Shown here: positions 11,827 to 21,841 of the stretch, piece after piece
Numbering within the stretch: the first letter of the stretch is position 1
How the letters are laid out: each line of letters opens with the position of its first letter
DNA from: Dioscorea cayenensis subsp. rotundata
Lineage: Eukaryota; Streptophyta; Magnoliopsida; Dioscoreales; Dioscoreaceae
Reading direction: 5' to 3'
Assembly (NCBI RefSeq): GCF_009730915.1
Contig: NC_052487.1
Location: 6,454,649-6,518,648, forward strand
DNA: 64,000 bases
Position numbers and translations under genes: made by a program
The notes under the pieces: model-generated
Seen by the model: only the letters and a program-made list of their open reading frames with translations
The model's database searches: none
What the model was told of the DNA's origin: nothing

Positions 11827-13671
11827 TGACGAACGCCCCTTGCGTAAGTCCCGCAAGTGCACGGGGTCGTCAAAGTAATAATCCCAGATAAGTGGGTATC
11901 ATATCCACGGAGAGTAGGGAGTAAAGATACTTAAATTGTTTCTTAACTAAGCGAAAGATGAATAGTGATATGTATGACAAGATATCAATAACAAAAAGTA
12001 AAAGCAACAAGAAATAGAGCACAAGTAAAGGAGAAGGTAAGGCAATCATTATAAATGGTCCGCCTAGGATAATCGTTTCAAGTGCAAGAACCGTATATTA
12101 TGCTTCGTAACTAATGCAATAGTGAGTCGTGGAGATCCTTTAATACACGGTCACAAATCTAAGGTCAACCATGCCTAACTCTATACATGTCCCGGAGGAG
12201 AAATTGAATAACCTCTCAACCTCGCACTCGTATAGAACTGCAATGAGTTCTAGGGATTCCAAGTGATAAATCGTCTTCCTATATGTAGACCTAACCCTTT
12301 GGTTCAGTTGGAAGGTCCCTAGTCACAATTAAGCACTAGGTGCTAAGATCACTTCAACGCTTCACTTATTTGCACCCGCAAGTAAGCCCCAGCGGAAGGT
12401 CATACTTTAGCCCATTCACTCTACTATGACCGCAAAGAACTCGAGAAATGGAGGTAAAATAATCACATCGGAAGAGAAAGGGGATGCTCCACTACCTCTT
12501 GACTCACCTTCTCAAACCTCTGTAATCTAGCTTTGTCTAACTCTCGTGGTGTGTCACTCACTCACAAGGGTTACCAACAAGAACTCTCAACCCTAGTATC
12601 ACTCTAAGGGAGTATTCATACATTCAAGCATTCAGGATTGGAACTCAAAATAAACATCAATTAATTGAAAGCATAATAAAGAGATTAAATGAAACGAATA
12701 CATCCTAGGGTTCACAAATACCCAAGTGCCCACTAGGGGGTTTAGCTCTCCATGGAGCTAGATACAATCAATGAAATCAAATGTAAAAGCAAAAAAATCC
12801 ATAGAAAACCCCCTCGATATTCATGGCAATGGTCTTGTGGAGGGTCCTCTACTCGTCGCAAGGGTCCCTTTGTTCGGCCTAGGATACACCTCGCCGGATC
12901 GGTGCTGACGAAAGCTCTCCCACTAACCTTCTTCCAAACAGAGCGCGATGTCAGAGCCATAGAACCTCTCTAAATCCCTAGCCAATACCTTTATAAACCC
13001 TAGCCGCAGCCCTCTCTCAAGTTGGGGAAAAAATTGAGAAAAGAATTCTGAAATCGGTGTTGAAATCGGCTTTTAAAGGGCAGGAATCGGGAATCCACAC
13101 GCCCCTGTGGGCGCCCCTGTTGATTTTCCTCATGGGCGTGTGGAATTTCCACACGCTCGTGTGGATTCTCTGTTTTCCTGTTTCTTCGGGCGGCTGTGAA
13201 CAGTACCTGCTACAGTATTTTGCTACAATATTTCCTACAGTACATGCTACATTACCGGCCTGAAATACACCCGAATCCATGCTTTCATCGAGGTAACGTA
13301 AACAGGCACACGTTTGTGCAGTAGATCCCTTTTCTTCTTCAATAACGGATAAGTTGGGGGAGATCTTGTTAAAAATGCATAAGCCGGAATGCTTGAATGT
13401 GACTCCCTTGTGCCCCTCCAAATCGTTGTGCTAACTTGGATACGAGGAGGTTGGCACACATTCCTGCATCTCCAACCTGACTTATGTCTCCGCATTTGAA
13501 CCTTTGCAAGATTTCCTCCAAATGGTGCATTTACGATCCACATTGGCTTCTTTCTCTAATATTCGGCTCCACAACCCTACATGCATCAAACTAACATAAA
13601 TATACACATATTAGCGTTAAAACCGGAGAAAAATATTGCTCAACATAAGGAAAGAACGCTTCGCACTATCA
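11827..13671 (-). repeat. 5' LTR of element B (Athila type, about 1.85 kb)
   Basis: In plus orientation it starts TGACGAACGCCCCTTGCG and ends CGCACTATCA. It matches the LTRs at 15935-17757, 25461-27315, 45952-47775, 54178-56054 and 63446-64000. The outer end lacks about 18 bp of the usual TGATAAGTGCTTG start. An inverted-repeat patch with CACACGCCCCTGTGG-like motifs lies at about 13085-13170. A minus-strand frame at 12960-12742 (MALTSRSVWKKVSGRAF) recurs at 26166-26357 but is broken in the other LTRs. Confidence 0.92.
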
Positions 13672-13988
13672 AAATGATCATAAGAGATGTCAAACTCGAA
13701 TGAGGTGAGCACCTCTAATGTGAGTTGGCGGATAGCAGGGTCACGAATAATCAACAGCTTGCGCCAAGTACCCACAGATAGAAACTTCTCTACCTCATCA
13801 GCCATGTCATGTGCTTTTTGCACCGCCCTAAGTGAGCTTACATCCAGGATTCGCGTCTGACCAAACTTAAGCTTTTCTAGTCACTCAAATCGAGCTCGAT
13901 ACTCGGGAAGTGTGAATTCCATGCTTTCTGGCTCAATTGTAGGCTCTCTAGGATGCTTACCAGCTGCCTTCTTCGATCTAAGGGCCAT
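13672..13988 (-). pseudogene. ATHILA ORF-1-like protein, N-terminal part (copy B')
   Basis: Start ATG at 13988 on the minus strand, just after ACATGCAG. Recognisable segments are MEFTLPEYRARFE and KAHDMADEVEKFLSVGTWRK, then LLIIRDPAIRQLTLEVLTSF. These match the ATHILA ORF-1 family (PF03078-like) and the copies at 30843, 51820, 56217 and 63139. The product's function is unknown; it lies after pol, where envelope-like genes of Athila relatives lie. The frame is broken by a stop near 13880 and cut at 13671 by the LTR of element B. Confidence 0.85.
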
Positions 13989-15288
13989 ACCTGCATGTAT
14001 TAGAAGGGAAATTAATCAGATTCATTCATAATTCAATACTGCAGGAATCCACACGCCCGTGTGAATTCACGGGCCGTGAAAAACCGCACGGCCCTTATGG
14101 CAAATTCCACAAATGCACCTCTACCTCTCTTCCAAAGTATGTCAAAAACAAATCATAACCATTCTAGTAAGAAACCGATGCGCATTAACCAGTTTAATCG
14201 GAGAAAAGTGAATAGAATCAAAGAAAATCAGTGACCAGAGAAAACAAGGGAGGTCGGGAGAATGTCGGAGAGTGTTTTTGTAGTGGTTAAAGGTCTGCTG
14301 ATGAATAGGGTTTAAATGATTTATCAAGAGAAAACGCAACCTTTTGATTCCTAGAGATTTGCACGGGCGTGTTGAAATTACCCACGCCTGTGTGCCTCCT
14401 CATGAGGGATTCACAGGGGCAGACGGACACCCCTGTGCACTCTCAGGAAAACACTCAACTTCTCTGAACACATCCACACGGGCGTGCGAAAAATACCCAC
14501 ACTCGTGCACACGACATACAGGGGCAGCCACACGCCCTTGTGGCTCCTCTGTCCAACCGAGAAAATTATCTAAGAGTTTCGCACGCCCGTACGGAAAATC
14601 CACACGGGCGTGGACATGCACAGGCTCTACCCACAGGGGCAGATGCACGCCCCTGTGTCTTCTCTGATGGAGGGGGCTCCTCTGTAGAGATCCGCTCGGG
14701 CGCACGAAAAATACCCACATCCGTGTGTTGGTCACAGGTTCACTCACAGGGGTGAGTCCACGCCCTTGTGCCCTCTCGGGAAAATTTGTTAACTCTCTGC
14801 AGGAAAACGCACGCCCGTGTAGAAATTACCCACGGGTATGCGAAAATCACGAGGTCGCTCACAGGGGCGAATCCACGCCCCTATGCCTTCTCTGCATGAG
14901 CTCGCAATACAAATCCACGGATGTGCAGAAATTCTACACGCCCATTCGTTTTCTCTAGATGCCTTAGAAACTCTGCAGGCTCTGTAGAAAAATTGCTGAA
15001 CATGTTTACACACTCAGAGCCTGCCCTATTATGCAAACTATACCAATGAAAAACATGAGAAAACAGCTCAAACGACCAAGACTTCGCGAAATCCACATGA
15101 ACACACAATGACCTTGAAAACCCACAAGAAAATTACAGCAAAAACATCTAAAAATCAAGACACCAACACTCAACACTTTCTTCATGAAAACACTAAACTA
15201 CTGAACTAAAAAAAAACAATACACACTTGGGTTGCCTCCCAAGAAGCGCTTGTTTAACGTCACTAAGCTCTACGTACCTCGTCGTATC
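13989..15288 (-). other. Putative intron / spacer between integrase and ORF-1 (copy B')
   Basis: There is no coding signal in this 1.3 kb spacer. The conserved CTTCTTGGGAGGCAACCCAA-type block is at 15213-15265 on the minus strand. The donor-like GAG/GTAAG of other copies is GAG/ATACG here, so the donor is lost. The acceptor side (ACATGCAG before GTATGG) is intact. The middle (14040-14960) is a dense hairpin array; frames open there on both strands are by-products of its GC-rich palindromes. Confidence 0.7.
14040..14960 (-). repeat. GC-rich short inverted-repeat (hairpin) array, copy B'
   Basis: The array repeats two motifs and their complements: CACGGGCGTG/CACGCCCGTG and CACAGGGGC/GCCCCTGTG. 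Arms of 8-11 bp are separated by about 8-15 bases, for example CACACGGGCGTG near 14470 and the CACGCCCGTA...CACGGGCGTG pair at 14582-14612. The same alternation occurs in copies at 18640, 29785, 32540, 50755 and 62185. Confidence 0.8.
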
Positions 15289-15934
15289 TCACGGGGGCTT
15301 ATGAAGGAAAAATACTTCCTTGTCGTCATTACTAACCTCCCTAACATAGTATGGTTTTAGCCTATGTCCATTTACCTTGAATGTATCCTTCTCCAAATGG
15401 GTAATCTCAATAGCTCCATGAGATGAAACTTCAGTTACTGTATAAGGGACAAACCATCTAGACTTGAGCTTCCCAAGAAATAACCGTAGACGAGAATTGA
15501 ATAGTAACACCTGATAGCCCACTTTGAACTCTTTCGGATTCCTAATGTGCTTGTCATGCCACTTCCGAATTATTTCCTTATATATCCATGCATTCTTATA
15601 TGCTTTCGTCCTACATTCATCTAGCTTGTTAAGATGTAACATTCTTTGCTCCCCCGATTTGCGCAAGTTAAGATCCATTGCCTTTATTGTCCAATATGCT
15701 TTATGCTCTAATTCCATCGGCAAATGACAGGATTTTCCATAGACCAAATTATAGGGAGTTGTCCCTATTGGAGTTTTGTATGCTGTTCGATGAGCCCAAA
15801 GTGTGTCATCTAACCCTTCTGACCAATCCCGCTTTCCTTGTTCCACAGATTTGGTTAAGATCCTCTTAAGCTCTCTATTTGTGACTTCTACTTGTTCACT
15901 AATTTGCAGGTGGTAGGTGTAGCAAGACAATGAT
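15289..15934 (-). pseudogene. Integrase C-terminal half, Athila type (copy B')
   Basis: The minus-strand frame reads EQVEVTNRELKRILTKSVEQ, containing the third catalytic residue (Glu), then DDTLWAHRTAYKTPIGTTPY and KEFKVGYQVLLFNSRLRLF. It ends EVFFLHKPP-stop. It is close to 28787-29452 of element C. The catalytic core upstream of the Glu is missing because the LTR at 15935 interrupts it; residues before SEQVEV are already LTR-derived. The stop TGA at 15289-15291 lies directly at the former splice-donor position. Confidence 0.88.
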
Positions 15935-17757
15935 TGACGAACGTTCCTTGCGTAAGTCCCGCAAGTGCACGGGGTCGTCGAAGTAATAATCCCAGGTGAG
16001 TGGGTATCGTATCCACAGGGAGTAGGGATTAAAAACACTTAATTTGTTTCTTAACTACGTGAAAGATGATTAGTGATATGTGTGATAAGATATCAATTAA
16101 CAAAAATAAAAGCAATAAGAAAGATAGCAGAAGTAAAGGAGAAGGTAAGGCAATCGATAAAGATGGGGTACCCGGATATTTTTCCGCCTAGGACAATCAT
16201 ATCAAATGCAAGAACCTTCTATTATGCTTCCTAACTAATGCAATAGTGAGTCGTGGAGATCCTTTACTACATGCTCCCAAATCTAAGGTTAACCATGCGT
16301 AACTTTATACATGTCCTGGAGGAGAAATCGGGTAATCTCTCAACCTCGCACTTGTATAGAATCGCAATGAGTTCTAGGGATTCCAAGTGATAAATCCTCT
16401 TCCTATATGTAGACCTAACCCTTTGGTCCAGGTGGAAGGTCCATAGCCATAATTAAGCCCTAGATGTTAAGATCACTTCTACGCTTCACTCCGTTGCACA
16501 CGCAACAAAGCCCCAGCGGAAGGTCATCCCTTAGCCCATTCAGTCTACTATGACCACAAAGAACTCAAGGAAACGGAGGTAGAATAAATCACACCGGAGA
16601 GGAAAGGGGATGCTCCACTACCTCTCAACTCACCCTCTCAACCCTCTCCAACCTAGCTTTGGCTAACTCTCGTGGTGTGTCACTCACTCACAAGGTTACC
16701 AATAAGAACTCTCAAACCCTAGTGTCACTCTAGGGGAGTATTCATAAAATAAAGCATTCAAGATTGGAACTCACAATAAACATCAATTAATTGAAAGAAT
16801 AATAAAGAGATTCAATGAAACGAATACATCCTAGGGTTCACAAATACCCAAGTACCCACTAGGGGGTTTAGCCCTCCATGGAGCTAGAGATTCAATGAAA
16901 TCGAATGTAAAAGCAATGAATCCATAGAAAACCCTTTCGATAGTCATGGCAATGGTCTTGTGGAGAGTTCTCTACTCATCGCAAGAGTCCCCCGGCCTAG
17001 GATACACCTCGCCGGATCGATGCCGATGAAAGCTCTACCAATAACCTTCATCCAAACGGCGCGCGATGTCGGAGCCATAGAACCTCTCCAAATCCCTAGC
17101 CAATACCCCTCAAAACCCTAGCCAAAGCCCTCTCTCAAGTTGGGAAAAAGATGGAGATAAGAATGCCGAAATCAGGGCTGAAATCGGCTTTTAAAGGGCT
17201 GAAATCGAGAATCCACATGCCCCTGTGAGCGCCCCTGTGGATTTTTCGCATGGGCGTGTAGAATTTCCACACTCCCATGTGGATTCTCTGTTTTATAGTT
17301 TTCTCGGCCGGCTGTGAACAGTGATGTTACAGTATTTTGCTACAGCTTCAGCCTGAAATACTCCTGAATCCATGCTTTCATCGAGGTAACGCAAACGGGC
17401 ACACGTTTACGTCGTGGATCACTTTGCTTCTTCAATAACAGACATGTTGGTGGAGATCTTGTTCTATATGCACAAGTCGAAATGCTTGAATGTGACTGCC
17501 TTTGTGCCCCTCCAAATGGTTGTACTAACTCAAATACGAGGAGGTTGGCACACATTCCCGCATCTTGAACCCGACCTATGTCTCCGCGTTTGAACCTTCG
17601 CAAGATTTCCTCAAAGTTGGTGCATTACGATCCACATTGGCTTCTTTCTCTCATAATTGGCCTCACAACCCTACCTGCATGAAAGTAACATAAATACACA
17701 CATATTAACTTGGGAGGCCATTCTTGCGGATATTAGTGTAAAAACCGGAGAAAAGTA
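15935..17757 (-). repeat. Athila-type LTR, outer end truncated
   Basis: In plus orientation it starts TGACGAACGTTCCTTGCG at 15935, directly next to integrase sequence and with no primer site. It is collinear with 11827-13671. The outer end stops at GTAGTG (17757), about 50 bp short of the family end, and is followed by plus-strand protease sequence. A foreign 21-bp piece lies inside it at 17708-17728. It is probably a 3' or solo LTR caught in a rearrangement. There are no genes in it. Confidence 0.85.
17708..17728 (+). other. Templated filler copied from protease sequence
   Basis: The 21 bases ACTTGGGAGGCCATTCTTGC+G interrupt the LTR between CATATTA and the repeated TATTAGTG. They are identical to 17796-17816 in the adjacent protease fragment (codons of the LGRPFL motif). 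Confidence 0.8.
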
Positions 17758-18302
17758 GTGTTGGATGTTGATGAGGATACGGATGTACCTTTGATACTTG
17801 GGAGGCCATTCTTGCGCACTTCAAAGGCATTGATCGATATAGACGGCGGGGAGTTGACACAGAGGGTTGGAGATGATAAGCTCACATACCGCCTCACCGA
17901 AGCCAAGAGACATTCTCTTTACTTTGATGATACTATTTACTTTCTTGACACTACTGATGAAATAATTGATGAATATATGCAAGAAATGTTCAATCCGAAG
18001 ACATACGAGGGTTTGTTCAACCAAGAGGTGGACAATGAAGAAGTAATAATGCTTGGTTTAGAGGAGCAAGTACCATCTAACCCGGGGATCATTAAGAAGA
18101 TGCTCCGGAAGATGAAGAGGGAGAAGAGATGGCACAGAAAACACCCCAAGGTTGTTGGGGATGTGCGCAACAGAACAAGTTGGATGAACCTTTGCTAGGT
18201 GGTACCCAGCCCGATGATTCCCCCTCTACCCTCAAGAGACTTTTCTTATCATGCTTTCAAGTCATGGGTAAGAGGGAAACCTTCATCTATGAGCCCCCAT
18301 GA
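17758..18302 (+). pseudogene. Gag-protease C-terminal part (element E)
   Basis: The frame reads VLDVDEDTDVPLILGRPFLR, the protease C-terminal motif with ILGRPFL, then TQRVGDDKLTYRLTEAKRHS and DEIIDEYMQEMFNPKTYEGL. A frameshift near 18165 moves to the frame ending MGKRETFIYEPP-stop (TGA at 18300-18302). The active-site DSG lies upstream and is not present here. The same C-terminus closes gag-protease in D and F, where RT should begin. The GTAAG donor-like site follows at 18304. Confidence 0.85.
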
Positions 18303-18303
18303 G

Positions 18304-19683
18304 GTAAGACAAGGTACGTCACGCTTAGTGACGTTAAACAAGTGCTTCTTGGGAGCCAACCTAAGTGTTTTTTGGTTTGATAGTTGATAGTTTAGTTGGT
18401 TGCATGAATAAGACTTTAAGTGTTGGTGTCTTGATTTTTAGATGCTTTTGCTACGATTTTCTTGTGGATTTTTGGTGTTATCGTGTGCGTTAATTTGTTT
18501 TGGCAAAGTTTTTGGTCGTGCAGCTAGTTTCTCATGTTTTTGCTGGTGTATTTTGCATAGTAGGACAGCCTCTGAGTATGTATACATGTTCAAGAATTTT
18601 TTGGAGAGCCAGCAGTGTTTTCTAAGGCATCTAGAGAAAACTCACAGGCGTGTGGAATTTCCACACGCCCGTGGGTCTATACTATGAGCTCATCCAGAGA
18701 AGGCAAAGGGGCATGGACTCGCCCCTGTGAGCGACTTCGCAACATCCGCATGCCCGTGGGTAACTTCTGCATGGGCGTGCGTCTTCCTGCAGAGACTTAT
18801 AAATTTTTCCCGAGAGCGCATAGGGGCGTAGATTCACCCCTGTGGGTGATCTTGTGATGAACGCACGGGCGTGAGTATTTTCCGCATGCCTGTGTGGATC
18901 TCTGTAGAAGAGCTCTCTTCCATCCAGAGAATACACAGGGGCGTGCATCTACACCTGTGAACTTCATAGTAATGATCCACGCCCGTGCGGAATCTCCGTA
19001 CGGGCATGCGAAACACTTAGATTATTTTCTCGGATGGACAGAGAGTCCATAGGGGCGTGCTTCTTCCCCTGTTGGTTGGGCGCACGGGCGTGGGTATTTT
19101 TCGCACACCCGTGCGGTTGCATTCAGAGACAGAGGAATGTTTTCCTTAGAGCACACAGGGACGTGCATCTGCCCCTGTGGCTCTCTCTTGCGGAAACGCA
19201 CAGGCATTGTTAATTTCAGCACGCCCGTGCGGATGTACAGAGCATCAAGAGGCGCGAGTCTCTTTAAAGTCTCATCGTTACTCTTCATTTTCACACTCCT
19301 AATTCATTTGAGAGCACATTCGCATTCTTTCTCGACCTCGTAAGGCCATTTTAGAAGGATTTTCACTGATTTTGGAGGCCTATTCCAAGTTTTATTGTTC
19401 AACTGGTCGAAAAGCCCTATTTTCCTCTTTTCTTCATCAATTCTTGATTTTAATCGATGAAACTGGTTAATGTGGCTTCATTTCTACAATTAGAAGGGTT
19501 ATGCAAGTTTATAACAAAGTTAGAAAGAATTAAACGGTGTATTTTTTATTTTGTGAGGCACTACCGTGCGGTTTTCACACCTCGTGTATCCACGCGGGCG
19601 TGTGGAAATTCCACAAGACCTTGCGGATTTCTGCAGTACTACTTAATGAGCTTGTTTGATCGATTTTCTTTCAAATTTTGCAG
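18304..19683 (+). other. Putative intron before ORF-1 (element E)
   Basis: The donor-like GAG/GTAAGA starts at 18304, two bases after the gag stop. The acceptor is TTTCTTTCAAATTTTGCAG ending at 19683, three bases before the ORF-1 ATG. The length is 1380 nt, against 1387 in C and 1402 in D. It contains the TGACGTTAAACAAGTGCTTC block, then an AT-rich stretch (18363-18600), then the hairpin array. Splicing is inferred from sequence only. Confidence 0.6.
18640..19245 (+). repeat. GC-rich hairpin array (element E)
   Basis: About eleven inverted repeats alternate between two types. One is GGCGTGTGGAA-T-TTCCACACGCC at 18648-18670, with 11-bp perfect arms. Others are AGGGGC...GCCCCT near 18708-18727, CACGGGCGTG...CATGCCTGTG near 18862-18895, CACGGGCGTG...CACACCCGTG near 19082-19113 and CACAGGGACG...GCCCCTGTGG near 19154-19181. 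Frames open on both strands here are not genes. Confidence 0.82.
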
Positions 19684-19685
19684 TT

Positions 19686-19804
19686 ATGGCACCTCGGTCG
19701 AAGAAGCAAGTGGATAAACGGCCACGTGAGTCATTGCCTGAGTCAGAAAGCATGATATTTGCTATTCCTGAGCATTAAGTGCACTTTGAGCCGTTATTGA
19801 GGTT
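19686..19804 (+). pseudogene. ATHILA ORF-1-like start (element E), cut by chromovirus
   Basis: The frame starts MAPRSKKQVDKRPRESLPES and continues to AIPEH-stop, matching the first 35-40 residues of the ORF-1 copies at 30843 and 51820. A TAA at about 19777 and the switch to chromoviral RNase H sequence at about 19805 end it. The rest of the gene is not found on the far side of the insertion. Confidence 0.8.
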
Positions 19805-20380
19805 GAGATCAGCTCCAGTGCTTATTTTGCCAGAAAGTGGGAAAGAGTTTACAATCTATAGTAATGCTTCTCGGCAAGGTTTAGGTTTTGTGTTGATGCA
19901 AGAGGGAAAAGTTGTGGCCTATGCTTCTAGGCAATTGAAGCAACATGAGTTGAATTATCCGACCCATGATTTGGAGTTAGCAGCAGTGGTCTTTGCTTTA
20001 AAGATTTGGAGGCATTATCTTTTTGGAGAAAGGTGTCGAATATTTACAGACCATAAAAGCTTGAAGTATCTCTTTACTCAGAAAGAATTGAATTTGAGAC
20101 AACATTGATGGTTGGAGTTAATAAAGGATTATGACATGATCATAGACTATCATACAAGGAAAGCAAATGTGGTTCCTGATGCTTTGAGTAGGAAGTCTAC
20201 TTCAGTATCTTCTTTGATGGTGTCCTATGTGCAACTTCTTTCAATAATGAAGAGCTTGAGATTAGAACTTGATATTGAAGATAGTGGAGCATTAGTGGCT
20301 AATTTCATAGTAAGACCATCACTGTTGGAATGTATTAAGGAACTTCAGGGTAATGATGAAGAGTTGATGCAAGAAATATA
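19805..20380 (+). pseudogene. RNase H domain (second chromovirus)
   Basis: Two frames, 19779-20108 and 20112-20381, are separated by a TGA where family members have an Arg codon ([16 protein letters not shown]). Motifs are [39 protein letters not shown] and [12 protein letters not shown]. The first catalytic Asp of YSDAS is Asn here (GAT to AAT), so the enzyme would be inactive even without the stop. Confidence 0.9.
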
Positions 20381-21428
20381 GAAGTTACAAACAGGAGAGA
20401 CTAGTGAGTTCAGATTGAGAGAAGATGGAATCCTAGAGTTTTGAGGACATGTTTGTGTTTCGGCAGATTTAGAGCTCAAGAAAGCTATCTTGGAAGAAGC
20501 TCATTCCTCAGCTTATGCAGTTCATCCTGGAAGTACCAAGATGTATAGAATAATTAAGGAGAATTATTGGTGGCCAGGAATGAAGAGAGAGATAACAGAG
20601 TTTGTGGCTAAGTGCCTAGTGTGTCAACAGGTTAAGGCAGAGCACCAGAGACCTTCAGGATTGTTGCAACCTCTTCCAATCCTAGAATGGAAGTGGGAGT
20701 ATATAACGATGGATTTTGTGGTAGGTTTACCACGAACAACTCGAGGTTTTGATGCAGTGTGGGTGATAATGGATAGACTAACAAAGTCAGCACATTTCTT
20801 AGAAGTGTATACTAAGTATTCTTTGGAGAAAATGGCAAAGTTGTACGTTGATGAGATAGCGAAATTGCATGGGGTGCCAGTTTGGATAGTTTCAGATCGA
20901 GACCCCAGATTCACTTCTCATTTTTGGCCAAGGTTGCAGGAGGCTCTTTGTACAACTTTAAAGTTTAGCACTGATTATCATCCTTAGACAGATGGTCAAT
21001 TAGAAAGAACCATTCAGACCCTTGAAGACATGTTAAGAGCTTGTGTTATAGATTTCCAAGGAAGTTAGGATCAACACCTAGCATTGGTGGAATTTGCCTA
21101 CAATAATAGCTTTCAAGCAAACATTGGTATGGTTCCATATGAAGCCTTGTATGGAAGGAAGTGTAGGACTCCCCTTTGTTGGCATGAAGCGGGAGAAAAG
21201 AAGCTTCAAAGTGTGGAATTAATTGATCAAACTATTGAGAAGGTGAAAGTGATTAGAGATAGATTGAATGCGGTTCAGGATAGGCAAAAGTGCTATGTTG
21301 ACAACCGTAGGAGATTCTTGGAGTTTGAGGTTGGCGATAAAGTATTCTTGAAAATCTCTCCATGGAAAGGGGTAATTCGGTTTCGAGGTAAGGGAAAATT
21401 GAATCCCCGATATATAGGTCCATTTTGA
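20381..21428 (+). pseudogene. Integrase (second chromovirus)
   Basis: The zinc-binding domain is intact: [29 protein letters not shown] and [11 protein letters not shown] give H-H-C-C. The core has ITMDFVVGLPRTTRGFDAVW, IVSDRDPRFTSHFW and DGQLERTIQTLE, so D, D and E are present. Stops lie near 20379, 20442, 20985 and 21066; the last two replace Gln and Trp codons (TAG). The segment 21084-21428 covers the C-terminal region (EFAYNNSFQANIGMVPYEAL, FLKISPWKGVIRFRGKGKLN). Confidence 0.92.
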
Positions 21429-21841
21429 TTTTGGAGAGAATTGGACCAGTAGCTTATCTATTAGAATTACCACCTGAGTTGGAGAAGATTCATAATGTGT
21501 TTCATGTCTCCATGTTGAAGAAGTATATCCTTGACCCTTCTTATTGTCTTGAAACACCACCATTACAGTTAAGAGAAGATTTGAAGTTTGAAGTGCAACT
21601 GGTGAAGATTTTGGATCACCAAGTGAAAAATCTTCGACGAAAGAACATACCTATGGTAAAAGTACTTTGGAGGAATAATGTTGTAGAAGAAATAACTTGG
21701 GAACCAGAAGAAGTGATGAAGAGTAAATATCCCCTTTTGTTTGAAACTAGAGGTATGCTAAATTTCGAGGCCGAAATTTCTTTAATTGGGGTAGGATGTG
21801 GGAGTTCAACTTTTTCTCTACTCTTTTGTTTTGTTTCTTGA
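21425..21841 (+). pseudogene. Integrase tail and chromodomain (second chromovirus)
   Basis: The uninterrupted 138-residue frame reads ILERIGPVAYLLELPPELEK, HNVFHVSMLKKYILDPSYCL, then the chromodomain LKFEVQLVKILDHQVKNL, IPMVKVLWRNNVVEEITWE and PEEVMKSKYPLLFE. It passes through the polypurine tract and about 45 bp into the LTR before stopping at 21841. Unlike copy A there is no frameshift inside the chromodomain. It is disconnected from integrase by a frame change near 21428. Confidence 0.9.

Larger units (their letters stand above)
10241..13671 (-). mobile_element. Athila-type element B, 5' part only
   Basis: On the minus strand: LTR (11827-13671), tRNA-Asp primer site, leader and the 5' two-thirds of gag. 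Gag is cut at 10240 by chromovirus A; the rest lies left of the window. The right LTR edge lies inside ORF-1 of an older copy, directly after the codons for SYDHFD, so B inserted into an existing relative. Gag similarity to 47923-49665 and the primer site place it with the Athila-type copies of the right half. Confidence 0.85.

Noticed and set aside
12742..12960. LTR frame MALTSRSVWKKVSGRAF as a conserved gene (also 26166-26357)
   Set aside because: It is open in two Athila-type LTRs but broken in 15935-17757, 45952-47775 and 54178-56054, so there is no sign of selection.
14344..15108. Several overlapping frames on both strands (also 18615-19294, 29704-30415, 50690-51379, 62240-62490) that might be proteins
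   Set aside because: They fall in the hairpin arrays. GC-rich palindromes lack stops on both strands, the frames are not conserved between copies, and no domain is recognisable.
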